From Acidobacteriota bacterium (GTDB lineage: Bacteria; Acidobacteriota; UBA4820; DSQY01), in the NCBI GenBank assembly GCA_021787565.1, contig JAJYLT010000005.1, forward strand, positions 55,020-119,019: 64,000 nt of DNA, given 5' to 3'. The notes under the pieces were generated by a model, which was given only the letters and a program-made list of their open reading frames with translations, was not told the DNA's origin and made no database searches. Positions within the stretch are counted from its first letter, which is position 1. The number at the start of each line of letters is the position of its first letter. A program made the position numbers and the translations under genes. Below, in pieces: positions 8,602 to 17,646 of the stretch.

Positions 8602-9450
8602 TCAGGAGGCGCGCTTCTCCCCGGGATGATAGAAGGGGGTCGCCGCCACGTCGCCCCCCATGGACTTCCACATATAAAACCAGCTCTTGGCCGCGTCGGA
8701 AGCGGCGTGCGAGAGGACCACCTCGGCCACGCCGAAGGCGTTGGAACGGTCATCGAAGGTATCCGAGGAGACCCGCTTGCCGTGCGGGAAATAGCAGAAG
8801 AGCACCGCCTTCTCATAGCGCGGCATGCTCTCCAGCCTTTGGATCAGGTAGGACCGGAGGTCGCCCTTCAGAGGCGGGCTGTCGTACCCGTCGAAGGCGA
8901 CCACCATGAGGGGCAGCTTGCGCTCCATGTAGGCGAGGTAGTCCGCCCGCACTTGCGCGGCCCTCGGATCCTGACCCGCCCTGAGAGGATCGTTGAGCAG
9001 GTAAATGAGCCCGGCGGTCATCCCCATGTGGTAGGCCACCTGCTGGAACGGTTCCGTCGTCTGAAGAAGGGTGGGGACGAGGTCGAATTCCCGCACCGCC
9101 GCATCGAGGACGTCCACCGTGGGCTTGGGAGCATAGCCCGTCAGGGCGTCGGACACGCCGCGGTCCAGGTCGGTCCGATAGGCCAGCAGGGCATTTCGGA
9201 GCGCCACCGGCGCCAGCCGCAGGGTCAGGTCCGTCATCCGCTTCGTGGTGGCGGGGCCGTAGGTCGCGGCGCTTTGGGCCGCGGCGGGGCTTTGTGCGGT
9301 GGCGGCGGAAAGAGAAAGCGCCGGTACGGACAACAGCAGCCCGGCGAGGAAGGGGAAGAGACAGGGAAACAGGAAAACAGAGAAACAGGGAAAGAACCGG
9401 GGGACCGGGGGGCTGGGGAACCGAGGGGTCGCTCTCATGGGTTGCTTCAT
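8602..9450 (-). CDS. secreted protein of unknown function with a repeat-derived leader
   Basis: 282 aa. Start ATG at 9450 follows GGAGATGAG. The signal region (about residues 11-45) is Pro/Phe-rich (RFFPCFSVFLFPCLFPFLAG), unusual for a signal peptide; it is encoded by a low-complexity GAAACAGGG-type tract (9358-9430) that is found elsewhere between genes. The mature part is helical, with LPLMVVAFDGYDSPPLKGDLRSYL near residue 195 and a C-terminal FYMWKSMGGDVAATPFYHPG. I do not recognise a family; scattered His/Asp residues would allow a metal site but that is a guess. Located between icd and purH on the same strand. Confidence 0.68.
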   Translation of the reverse strand: MKQPMRATPRFPSPPVPRFFPCFSVFLFPCLFPFLAGLLLSVPALSLSAATAQSPAAAQSAATYGPATTKRMTDLTLRLAPVALRNALLAYRTDLDRGVSDALTGYAPKPTVDVLDAAVREFDLVPTLLQTTEPFQQVAYHMGMTAGLIYLLNDPLRAGQDPRAAQVRADYLAYMERKLPLMVVAFDGYDSPPLKGDLRSYLIQRLESMPRYEKAVLFCYFPHGKRVSSDTFDDRSNAFGVAEVVLSHAASDAAKSWFYMWKSMGGDVAATPFYHPGEKRAS

Positions 9451-9509
9451 GGTCTCATCTCCGGCGCGGCTGCCCCGTCTCTCCTCCCTGTCTCGCTGTC
9501 TCTCTGTCT

Positions 9510-10928
<1,419 letters not shown>

Positions 10929-11061
10929 GGTCGTACCTCCTCTGGTGGAAGCGGGCGAAGCGCTGGTCCTGTCCGGAGCTACCCCCTGGGATCCCCATGA
11001 AAAGGGGCTTCGCCTTTGCCCGGCAAGGCTTGCATGGGTTCCGCACCCGCGTCAGCCTCGT

Positions 11062-11091
11062 AGTATAGCCGTGCGCCGGGAGGAGGGTCAA
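11062..11091 (-). promoter_or_regulatory. sigma-70-type promoter of icd
   Basis: On the - strand TTGACC (-35, 11086-11091) and TATACT (-10, 11062-11067) are separated by 18 bases. It points at icd, whose GTG lies about 134 bases downstream. Confidence 0.72.
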
Positions 11092-11136
11092 CTTGGTGAG
11101 GGATCCCCAATTCCGCAATAGCGGCTCAACGCCTGC

Positions 11137-11228
11137 GTAGGAGCGGCGCCTCGCCGCGATCCGGGGGAACCCGCTGAGACGATGCGGTGCCCGCGTACGG
11201 CCCATCGCGCCGGGGGCGGCGCTCCTAC
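11137..11228. repeat. BIME-like inverted REP pair, GTAGGAGCG type
   Basis: Starts GTAGGAGCGGCGCCTCGCCGCGAT and ends in the inverse form ATCGCGCC...GGCGGCGCTCCTAC. Each arm has its own GC-rich stem. Lies just upstream of the PilB-like promoter. Confidence 0.68.
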
Positions 11229-11268
11229 GCGCCAAATTCCATCGCGGGTCTTGGGTCCCTTGCCTCTA

Positions 11269-11298
11269 TTGCCAGGGCTTCCCCACCTATCCTATGAT
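11269..11298 (+). promoter_or_regulatory. candidate sigma-70 promoter of the PilB-like gene
   Basis: TTGCCA (11269-11274), 18-base spacer, TATGAT (11293-11298). The predicted transcript start is only about 15 bases before the TTG start codon at 11320, just enough for the GGAGG site at 11310-11314. Confidence 0.58.
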
Positions 11299-11319
11299 GA
11301 GTCCAAATTGGAGGCAGGG

Positions 11320-13176
11320 TTGGCCGAGTATCTGATCCAGTGCTGGAATTGTTTGGGTGAATACGACGCCCTCTCGGCGGTGTGGTGCTCCTGCAACCCC
11401 AACCGCCCGACGAAGGTCTGCCCCTTCTGCCTCCAGTGTTTCTGCTCGGCCCCGGAGGCCTATCACGACAAGTTCTGGGCCGGGGCCCCCGAGGCCATGA
11501 TCAAGGACCGCGAGATGCTGGCCAAGGCGAGGGGGCCTCTCGGCGAAGCGCTCGTGCGATCCCAGGTCATCACCAGTGATCAGCTCCTCCAGGCCCTCAA
11601 GCGCCAGAAAGTGACGGGAGGAAGGCTGGGCGAACTCCTGGTGGAGCTCGGCTACGTGACTTCCGAGACGCTAGGCGGCTTCCTCTCCCGCCAGCGGAGC
11701 TTCCAGCACGCCTCGCTCCGAGACATCCCGCTCGATCCCATGCTGGTGGCCTCCATCGGCGTGGAGGCCTGCCTCCAGAGGATGGTCGTGCCGGTCAGCC
11801 GCGAAACCATGGCGGGCAAAGACCTGATGGCCCTGGCCATGGTGGACCCGGCGGACGGAGGGGCCATCGAGTTCATTCAGAACATGACCGGGTGCCAGAT
11901 CCTGCCCATGCACACCACCCGCGAGGAGCTGGAAGAGGCCCTGCGGCCGTTTCTCCCGGCTCCGCCTCCGCCCGCGGAAGACCCCGCCCCGCAGGACAAG
12001 ACCATCACCCCGTCCGGCGTCGAGATGGCCACCGATGTCCTGCGCAAGGCCCTCGCGCGCGGGGCTTCGGACCTGTACCTGGAGCCCAAGGAGGAGATGG
12101 TGGCCGTGAGCCTCCGCATCGACGGCACGCTCTACCGGGCCAAGCCGGTCGCGCGCCACCTCCAGGAGTCGCTCACGTTCGAGATGAAGAAGCTGCTGAG
12201 GCTGGACACGGCGATCCGCGACAGGCCCCAGGAGGGCCGGGTGGTGATGCGCTCGGGGGAACACCGCTTCGATGTCATCGCCCATTGCCTGCCAACCCGG
12301 TTCGGCGAGAGCCTCTCCCTCAAGATCATCAACCGAGACACCTTCCTGAAGAGCTACGAGCAGCTCGGGCTACCCTCCGAAGATCAGTTGGCCCTGAGGG
12401 CCGCGCTGAGCGCACAGCGGGGGCTGATCCTCGTTTCCGCCCCCCTCTTCCACGGCTGCACCACAACCCTGTACGCCATCCTGAACGACCTGGGGTTGGA
12501 CGGCCACCGCAAGATCATGAGCATCGAGACCCAGAGCGTCTGCCCGGTGCCGAACGTGTCCCAGGTCTCCCTTGGCGCCGACCGGGACGAGGAGGCGGCG
12601 CTCACCACCCTCAAGGCCCTGGGGAACATCCAGCCCGACGTCTGCATCCTGGCGGACCTTCTCCTGAATTCGCCCGTGATGGCGACCCAGATGCTCAAGC
12701 TGGTCTCGAAGATGCTCGTGGTCGCCACGGTTGAGGCGGTCAGTTCGGTACAGGCCCTCCTGAAGGTCCGCGATGCCGGCGTCCCCTCCTCGGAGCTGGC
12801 GGAGCACCTGCTGCTCGTTCTGAACCAGAGGCTGGTGCGCCGGATCTGCCCCCACTGTCGCCAGGCCACGGGGCTCTCCGATCGCGCCCTGCGCCTCATG
12901 GGCCTCTCGGAGTCCGAGATCGCCGGGCTGACCAGCATCTCCCAGGGCGAGGGCTGCCAGGAGTGCTCCGGCATCGGTTACAAGGGCCGCATCTCCCTCT
13001 TCGAGACCCTCAGCCCCTCGCCCGGCTTCCGACGGGCGCTGGCCCGGGAGGCCACCGAGAAGGGCCTCGAACGAGAGGCGGCGAAGGCTGGCATGACGTC
13101 CATGCGGTCAAGAGCTCTGCAGTCCATCCAAGAGGGGCTCACCACCCTCGAAGAGTTCCAGAAGGAACACTTCTGA
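11320..13176 (+). CDS. PilB/GspE-like protein with degenerate ATPase motifs and Cys-rich N-terminus
   Basis: 618 aa with the layout of type II secretion/type IV pilus assembly ATPases, but apparently catalytically dead. Residues 1-55 carry a cysteine-rich zinc-ribbon-like segment (CWNC, CSC, CPFCLQCFC). An MshEN-like domain follows (GRLGELLVELGYVTSETL), then the ATPase-type core. Where PilB has GPTGSGKT this protein has SAPLFHGCT; the Asp box is IETQSV; Walker B is ILADLL instead of GEIRD; the His box is lost. The C-terminal zinc motif is kept (CPHC ... CQECSGIGYKGR). Start: TTG at 11320 with GGAGG 5 bases upstream. Probably a structural or regulatory partner of the pilus system; intact PilB is at 24.8 kb. 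Confidence 0.82.
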   Translation: MAEYLIQCWNCLGEYDALSAVWCSCNPNRPTKVCPFCLQCFCSAPEAYHDKFWAGAPEAMIKDREMLAKARGPLGEALVRSQVITSDQLLQALKRQKVTGGRLGELLVELGYVTSETLGGFLSRQRSFQHASLRDIPLDPMLVASIGVEACLQRMVVPVSRETMAGKDLMALAMVDPADGGAIEFIQNMTGCQILPMHTTREELEEALRPFLPAPPPPAEDPAPQDKTITPSGVEMATDVLRKALARGASDLYLEPKEEMVAVSLRIDGTLYRAKPVARHLQESLTFEMKKLLRLDTAIRDRPQEGRVVMRSGEHRFDVIAHCLPTRFGESLSLKIINRDTFLKSYEQLGLPSEDQLALRAALSAQRGLILVSAPLFHGCTTTLYAILNDLGLDGHRKIMSIETQSVCPVPNVSQVSLGADRDEEAALTTLKALGNIQPDVCILADLLLNSPVMATQMLKLVSKMLVVATVEAVSSVQALLKVRDAGVPSSELAEHLLLVLNQRLVRRICPHCRQATGLSDRALRLMGLSESEIAGLTSISQGEGCQECSGIGYKGRISLFETLSPSPGFRRALAREATEKGLEREAAKAGMTSMRSRALQSIQEGLTTLEEFQKEHF

Positions 13177-13307
13177 GAGGGTAGGCGGAAGGCAAGGATT
13201 CACCACCAAGACACCAAGACACGTATCATCCATCATCCATCATCCATCATCCTCCTGTCCCCTCTCCCCCGTCCCCTGCTACAATACGCCCGGGGAGGTC
13301 CCTCTCG
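13177..13307. repeat. short intergenic repeat tracts
   Basis: Holds one TTCACCACCAAGACACCAAGACACG filler unit (about 13199-13222) and a 7-bp CATCATC/ATCATCC tandem tract (13226-13252). No gene. Confidence 0.6.
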
Positions 13308-14015
13308 ATGGCCTTGCTCCTCTTCGACATCGACGGCACGCTGTTGAGACCCCTGGGCATCGGCCGAAGGGCCTTCGAGCGGGCCCTTCGGCGCCTCCAC
13401 GGGTCCGTGCCCTCCGAGCGCTTCGGCTACGACGGCCTGCTCGATCCCCAGATCGCCCGCCAAACGTTGGCTCAGCTCGGCATTCCGCCGGAGAGGGCGG
13501 CCGTGGAATCCCTGCTGGAGGTCTACATCGAGGAACTCGCGCGCGAACCAGCCCCGCCCCGGCGGGAAGCTCTCTGCCCCGGCATCCCGGAGGTTCTCCA
13601 AGAGGCGCGGCAGCGGGGGCACCATCTCGGCCTCCTGACGGGGAACGTCCGGGCCGGGGCAGGGATCAAGATCGGGCTCCTGGGTCTTCTCGACTTCTTC
13701 AGGACGGCGCCGGAGGTCCCCCTCCTGGGTGCCTTCGGAGAAGACGCCCTGGAGCGGGCCTCGCTCGTTCCCGTCGCCCTGGCGCGGTGCACGGCGGCCT
13801 TCGGCTCCGGCTTCGAGCCGGCCCGCACATGGATCGTGGGTGACTCCCGCCGGGACGTGGCCGCCGCCAAGGCCGCGGGGATTCGTTGCGCGGCCGTGGC
13901 CACGGGCTTCACCTCCCTCGGCGAACTGAGATCTCTCGGCCCCGAACTCGCCCTGCCGGACCTCTCCGATCCGGCGCCGCTCCTGGACGGCGTGGAGGGG
14001 AGGGCCGCCGCATGA
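13308..14015 (+). CDS. HAD-superfamily hydrolase (phosphoglycolate-phosphatase-like)
   Basis: Haloacid dehalogenase phosphatase, 235 aa. Motif I is LLFDIDGTLL (nucleophile Asp), motif II is GLLTGN, motif III/IV is WIVGDSRRDVAAAKAAGIR. The cap domain between them is helical, C1 type. Substrate cannot be deduced; a phosphoglycolate or phosphosugar is typical. It overlaps selA by 4 bases (ATGA). That arrangement raises the possibility of a role linked to selenium metabolism, but this is inference only. Start ATG is preceded by GGGGAGG. Confidence 0.86.
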   Translation: MALLLFDIDGTLLRPLGIGRRAFERALRRLHGSVPSERFGYDGLLDPQIARQTLAQLGIPPERAAVESLLEVYIEELAREPAPPRREALCPGIPEVLQEARQRGHHLGLLTGNVRAGAGIKIGLLGLLDFFRTAPEVPLLGAFGEDALERASLVPVALARCTAAFGSGFEPARTWIVGDSRRDVAAAKAAGIRCAAVATGFTSLGELRSLGPELALPDLSDPAPLLDGVEGRAAA

Positions 14016-15448
14016 GCGTCCATCCCCCGCGCATGGACGTGCTCCTGGACTCGGGCGAGGCCCGGAGGCTGGAAGCCGAATTCGGCCGTGCCAGCCTCAA
14101 GGCCGCCCTCCGCGATGCCATGGCCGAGGCCACCCGCCGCTGGCGCCAGGGGGGCGAGGCGCCCGCCCAGGCGGAGCTTCTGATTTCGGCGGATCGCCTG
14201 CTGCGCGCACGCTTCGATCCCCCCCTGCGCCGAGTCATCAACGCCACGGGGGTGGTGCTCCATACCAACCTCGGAAGGGCACCCCTCCCGAGCCGCGCCC
14301 TTCGGCGGGCCTCGGAGCTGCTGGCCGGTTACGTGGACCTGGAGACGGACCTCTCGGCCCACGGCCGCGGCCACCGCGACGCCCGGCTCGAATCGGCCAT
14401 TCAAGACCTGCTTCAGACCGACAGGGGAGTGGTGGCGGTGAACAACAACGCGGCCGCCGTCCTGCTCATGCTCAATACCCTGTCGGCCGGGCGGGAGACG
14501 CTCGTCAGCCGGGGGGAGCTCGTGGAGATCGGCGGCGGCTTCCGCATCCCGGAGGTCATGGCGGCCTCGGGTGCGCGGCTGCGGGAAGTGGGGACCACCA
14601 ACCGCACGCGCATCGCCGATTTTCGCTCGGCCATCGGTCCGGCCTCGGCCCTGCTCCTAAACGTCCACCCTTCCAACTTCCGCATCCTGGGCTTCACCGA
14701 GCGCGCCTCTCTCGAAGAGCTGGTCAGCCTGGGGCGGGAGGTGCACCTCCCCGTGGGCTGCGACCTCGGCTCGGGGCTGTTGGCCCCCGCTGGGGAGCTG
14801 GGCCTTCCGGACGAGCCCACGGTGCGGGAGGCCCTGGCCAGCGGGGCGGACGCCATCTGCTTCAGCACCGACAAGCTTTTCGGGGCCTGCCAGGGAGGGC
14901 TCCTGCTCGTGGAGCCCTCGCGCCTCAAGGCCTTCCGCACGAACCCCCTGCTGCGGGCACTCCGGGTGGACAAGGTCACCTACCTGCTCATGGGAGCGGC
15001 GGTGGAGGCTTACCGAAAGGGCCGCTGGCGGGAGCTTCCGGCCCTGGGACTCCTGGCCACCCCCAGGGGCGTTCTCCTCAGACGGGCCGGCCGGCTCAAG
15101 GCCGCCCTCGACCACCTCGCCCCGGATCGATTCGAGTCGTGTGTCGTGGAGGCCGAGGGCAGGGCGGGCGGAGGGACCGCCCCGCTCGACCCGCTCCCCT
15201 CCCCGGCACTCGCCCTGAAGCCCTCGCGGGGCAAGGCCCATGATCTCGAGGCCTACCTGCGCGCGGGCGGGGAACCGCCGGTCGTGGGCGTGCTCGCGGA
15301 GGGCACCCTTCTGTTGCACGTGCGGACCCTGCTGCCGGGGGACATCCCCGCGCTGCTGGGCCGCCTTGCGCGCTTTCAGGGGTCCGCTCGGGAGAGCGGC
15401 CCCACATCCCAGACACCCAAGTCGGCGACCCACCTCTTGCCGACGTAG
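14012..15448 (+). CDS. selA: L-seryl-tRNA(Sec) selenium transferase SelA
   Basis: PLP enzyme that converts seryl-tRNA(Sec) to selenocysteyl-tRNA(Sec) with selenophosphate. 478 aa, normal length. Signatures: VINATGVVLHTNLGRAPL near residue 75, VNNNAAAVLLMLNTL, VHPSNFRILGF, GCDLGSGLL, and the PLP-lysine segment FSTDKLFGACQGGLLL near residue 288 (usual form GDKLLGGPQAG). The start ATG at 14012 overlaps the HAD stop. selB, selC (tRNA-Sec) and selD are not in this window. Confidence 0.94.
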   Translation: MSVHPPRMDVLLDSGEARRLEAEFGRASLKAALRDAMAEATRRWRQGGEAPAQAELLISADRLLRARFDPPLRRVINATGVVLHTNLGRAPLPSRALRRASELLAGYVDLETDLSAHGRGHRDARLESAIQDLLQTDRGVVAVNNNAAAVLLMLNTLSAGRETLVSRGELVEIGGGFRIPEVMAASGARLREVGTTNRTRIADFRSAIGPASALLLNVHPSNFRILGFTERASLEELVSLGREVHLPVGCDLGSGLLAPAGELGLPDEPTVREALASGADAICFSTDKLFGACQGGLLLVEPSRLKAFRTNPLLRALRVDKVTYLLMGAAVEAYRKGRWRELPALGLLATPRGVLLRRAGRLKAALDHLAPDRFESCVVEAEGRAGGGTAPLDPLPSPALALKPSRGKAHDLEAYLRAGGEPPVVGVLAEGTLLLHVRTLLPGDIPALLGRLARFQGSARESGPTSQTPKSATHLLPT

Positions 15449-15463
15449 CCGGGGGGATCGATC

Positions 15464-15988
15464 ATGAAGAGAATCCTACGTCCGCTCGCCGCGCTTCTCT
15501 CGCTCCTGCTCCTTTTCGCCGCCTGCGCCGAACGCGGTTCCCGGGGTCCGGGGGCCGCGGCCGGGCCGTCCGCCGAAGCCCCCGTGGTGCAGACCGGAGG
15601 CGGGCTCTACCCCACGGGGGAGCGCCTGGCCCGCTACCTCCGCTACAAGTACCCGGCCTACGAGAACGGTCGCTGGGCCGTAGGCTGGAATTCCAGGATT
15701 TCCTGGATGGCCATGATGGGCAGGGGCGTGGAGGAACATTGGCCCTCCTCCATCACCCTGGCTGGCCTGGGCGCCGAGGCCGCCACCAGCGAGCAGGCCT
15801 ACGACCAGCTCGATCCGAGCAGTTTCGCGGGGCTCATCTGGCTGGAGCCGATGGTCACTCCCAAGGGACTCCTGGAAGCCGTGAGGGTGACCTTCCGCCC
15901 CATAGGGGGCCTCCCCTACGTGCAGACCATCATCGCCTGCGAACCGGGCCTGTCGATCATCCCCCAGGCCGCTCCCGAAGGGCGGTAG
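15464..15988 (+). CDS. predicted lipoprotein, unknown function
   Basis: 174 aa with a type II signal peptide: basic start (MKRILR), hydrophobic stretch and lipobox LFAAC (Cys about residue 21). After a Gly/Pro/Ala linker the mature part begins near YPTGERLARYLRYKYPAYENGRW and has a globular alpha/beta look. No motif recognised. It starts 15 bases after selA stops and may be cotranscribed, but a functional link is not evident. Confidence 0.7.
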   Translation: MKRILRPLAALLSLLLLFAACAERGSRGPGAAAGPSAEAPVVQTGGGLYPTGERLARYLRYKYPAYENGRWAVGWNSRISWMAMMGRGVEEHWPSSITLAGLGAEAATSEQAYDQLDPSSFAGLIWLEPMVTPKGLLEAVRVTFRPIGGLPYVQTIIACEPGLSIIPQAAPEGR

Positions 15989-16424
15989 GAGGACTTCGGA
16001 TTGGGGATTGCGAATGGCGAATGGCGAATTGAAACAAACACCGCAAGGATGCGAGTGCCCATGGGAGCGCTCTCCATAGAAAGATCGCCGGGGCTGGCAC
16101 GGCGCATCGGCCTCTGGAGAGGCCTCTTACAGACCTTCATCGTCCCGGCGCCCACCGGCGGCGCCCTGTCGCCATTGGGCAATCGCTCCCACAACCAAGC
16201 GCCGTACGTCGTGGAGCCGTGGCCCGCCGGAGGGCGGGCCGCCAATGGTCAAACGCGCCCTCATCCCTCATCTCTCATCCATATCTCTCATCCATCATCC
16301 ACGGTGGGGCATTTCCCTCTTTCGAGCCCCAACGGGTCAGTGATAGGCTTTCGCTTGCGGCGGAGGTATTATAGTGAGCCCTGGTTGTCGCGGGGCCTTG
16401 AAAACCAGGACAAAGGGGAAATGG
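15989..16424. repeat. repeat-rich gap with two REP pairs
   Basis: Contains AATGGCGAATGGCGAATTG filler (about 16010-16030), an inverted REP pair (16063-16130, GGAGCGCTCTCC to GGAGAGGCCTCTTAC), a GCCATTGGGCAATCGCTCCCAC half unit (about 16170-16192), a CCCGCCGGAGGGCGGG hairpin (about 16212-16227) and ATCCATC tracts. An AT-rich TATTATAGT at 16367-16375 may be a -10 for the next operon; no good -35 was found. Confidence 0.6.
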
Positions 16425-16502
16425 GTGAGCCACCACGATGTGCAATCGTGCTCCCAGCACGGCCCGTCACGGGTTTCGATCCAGGGCCTCTTTTCCAGGC
16501 GA

Positions 16503-17204
16503 GTGACCATCGTCGCGGGCCATTTCGGGAGCGGCAAGACGGAGATCACGCTGAACGCCGCCGTGCGGCTGGCCCGCGAAGGCCAGGCGGTCTCCCTCGT
16601 GGACCTGGACGTGGTCAAGCCCTACTTCCGCTCCCGGTCGGCCCGGGAGCTCCTGCGCCTCTCCGGCGTCGAGCTCGTGGCGCCCATGGGCGAGTACTAC
16701 TCCTCCGACCTGCCCATCATCCTCCCCCAGATCCGCCAGCGCCTCCTGGACAGGACTCGCAGGGTGTTCATGGATGCGGGCGGGGACGACACCGGGGCCC
16801 GGGTGGTCGGCTCCCTCACCGACGTCATTCCGCCCGCCGAGAGCGAATTCCTCCTGGTCCTGAACTTCCGAAGGCCCTTCACCCTCGACGTGGACTCGGC
16901 CGTGACCATGGCCCGGGAGATCGAGGCGACGGGGCGGATGCGCCTGACGGGCCTGCTCTCCAACACCCACCTCATGGGCGAGACCACGGGGGAGGTGGTC
17001 CGGGAGGGCTTTCGGCTGGCCGCCGAGACGGCCCGGCGCCTCGGCCTGCCCCTGTTGGCCGTGGCCGTCGAGGAAGGACGGGATCTGGGGCTCTCCGCCG
17101 AGGAGTTCCCCTGCCCGATCCTGCCCATCACACGAATCGTCAAGCCCCCCTTCGAGGCGGACCGCGAGCAGCGCACCGTGGGCCCCCTCTTCGTGGTGGG
17201 CTGA
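16503..17204 (+). CDS. P-loop ATPase (MinD/CobQ-like) preceding the oxoacid:ferredoxin oxidoreductase
   Basis: About 233 aa. The N-terminus is a deviant Walker A region, VTIVAGHFGSGKTEITLNAA, followed by VSLVDLDVVKPYFRSR (like switch I of SIMIBI ATPases) and VFMDAGGDDTGARV as the Walker B region. The fold fits the MinD/ArsA/CobQ class used in Fe-S assembly, partitioning or metal-centre maturation. Its position directly before korDABC suggests a maturation or assembly role for that enzyme, an inference. The start is uncertain: GTG 16503 begins at the domain edge; GTG 16425, after AGGGGAAAT, would add 26 residues. Confidence 0.75.
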   Translation: MTIVAGHFGSGKTEITLNAAVRLAREGQAVSLVDLDVVKPYFRSRSARELLRLSGVELVAPMGEYYSSDLPIILPQIRQRLLDRTRRVFMDAGGDDTGARVVGSLTDVIPPAESEFLLVLNFRRPFTLDVDSAVTMAREIEATGRMRLTGLLSNTHLMGETTGEVVREGFRLAAETARRLGLPLLAVAVEEGRDLGLSAEEFPCPILPITRIVKPPFEADREQRTVGPLFVVG

Positions 17205-17218
17205 GAAAGGAGCCGCTA

Positions 17219-17452
17219 GTGCCGCAGATCGTCATCAACCGCGAACTCTGCAAGGGCTGCGAGTTGTGCGTGCGCGCCTGCCCGCAGAAGATCCTGGGCA
17301 TGGCCAAGGAGATCAACTCCAAGGGCTACTTCTTTGCTCGGGTAGAAGAGCAGAAGCGGTGCATAGGGTGCCGGCTCTGCTGCATCACCTGCCCCGACGT
17401 GGCCATCCAGATGCGCGTCCACGGGACCATGGTTCACTACTTTGCCTATTGA
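17219..17452 (+). CDS. korD: 2-oxoacid:ferredoxin oxidoreductase delta subunit (2x[4Fe-4S] ferredoxin)
   Basis: 77-aa ferredoxin subunit. Two cluster motifs are seen: CKGCELCVRACP and CIGCRLCCITCP, each the CxxCxxCxxxCP type; these pass electrons from the ThDP subunit to external ferredoxin. The GTG start at 17219 follows AAAGGAG at proper spacing; upstream extension in this frame is out of frame with the preceding ATPase. It lies first in a D-A-B-C order typical of KGOR/VOR-type enzymes. Confidence 0.88.
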   Translation: MPQIVINRELCKGCELCVRACPQKILGMAKEINSKGYFFARVEEQKRCIGCRLCCITCPDVAIQMRVHGTMVHYFAY

Positions 17453-17646
17453 AGGCTGAGGGCGACTGGAGCAAGACGGCCGACGGCGAGCCGCTTCGAG
17501 ATTCCGAGATGAGGAGATGAGGAGATGCGGAAAGGAAACGGCGGGAGGTGCTGCGGGTCTTTCCTCTCCCTTGTCCCCCGTTCCCTCTCGCGCTTCACGC
17601 TCCTCACTCCTCACTTCCCACTCCTCACTTTCCCAGAGGGTCCCCC
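17453..17646. repeat. low-complexity spacer inside the kor operon
   Basis: Contains GAGATGAGGAGATGAGGAG (about 17505-17525) and CTCACTCCTCACTTCCCACTCCTCAC (about 17600-17630). No gene; it splits korD from korA, which are normally adjacent. Confidence 0.55.

Larger units (their letters stand above)
10929..11319. other. gap between icd and the PilB-like gene
   Basis: Divergent region holding the icd 5' untranslated leader (about 125 nt), the icd promoter, a long inverted REP pair (11137-11228) and the promoter and ribosome site of the PilB-like gene. No coding sequence supported. Confidence 0.6.

Noticed and set aside
15477-15739. Antisense and alternative-frame open frames throughout GC-rich genes
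   Set aside because: They overlap well-supported genes, are Arg/Gly/Pro-rich and lack start signals; treated as shadows.
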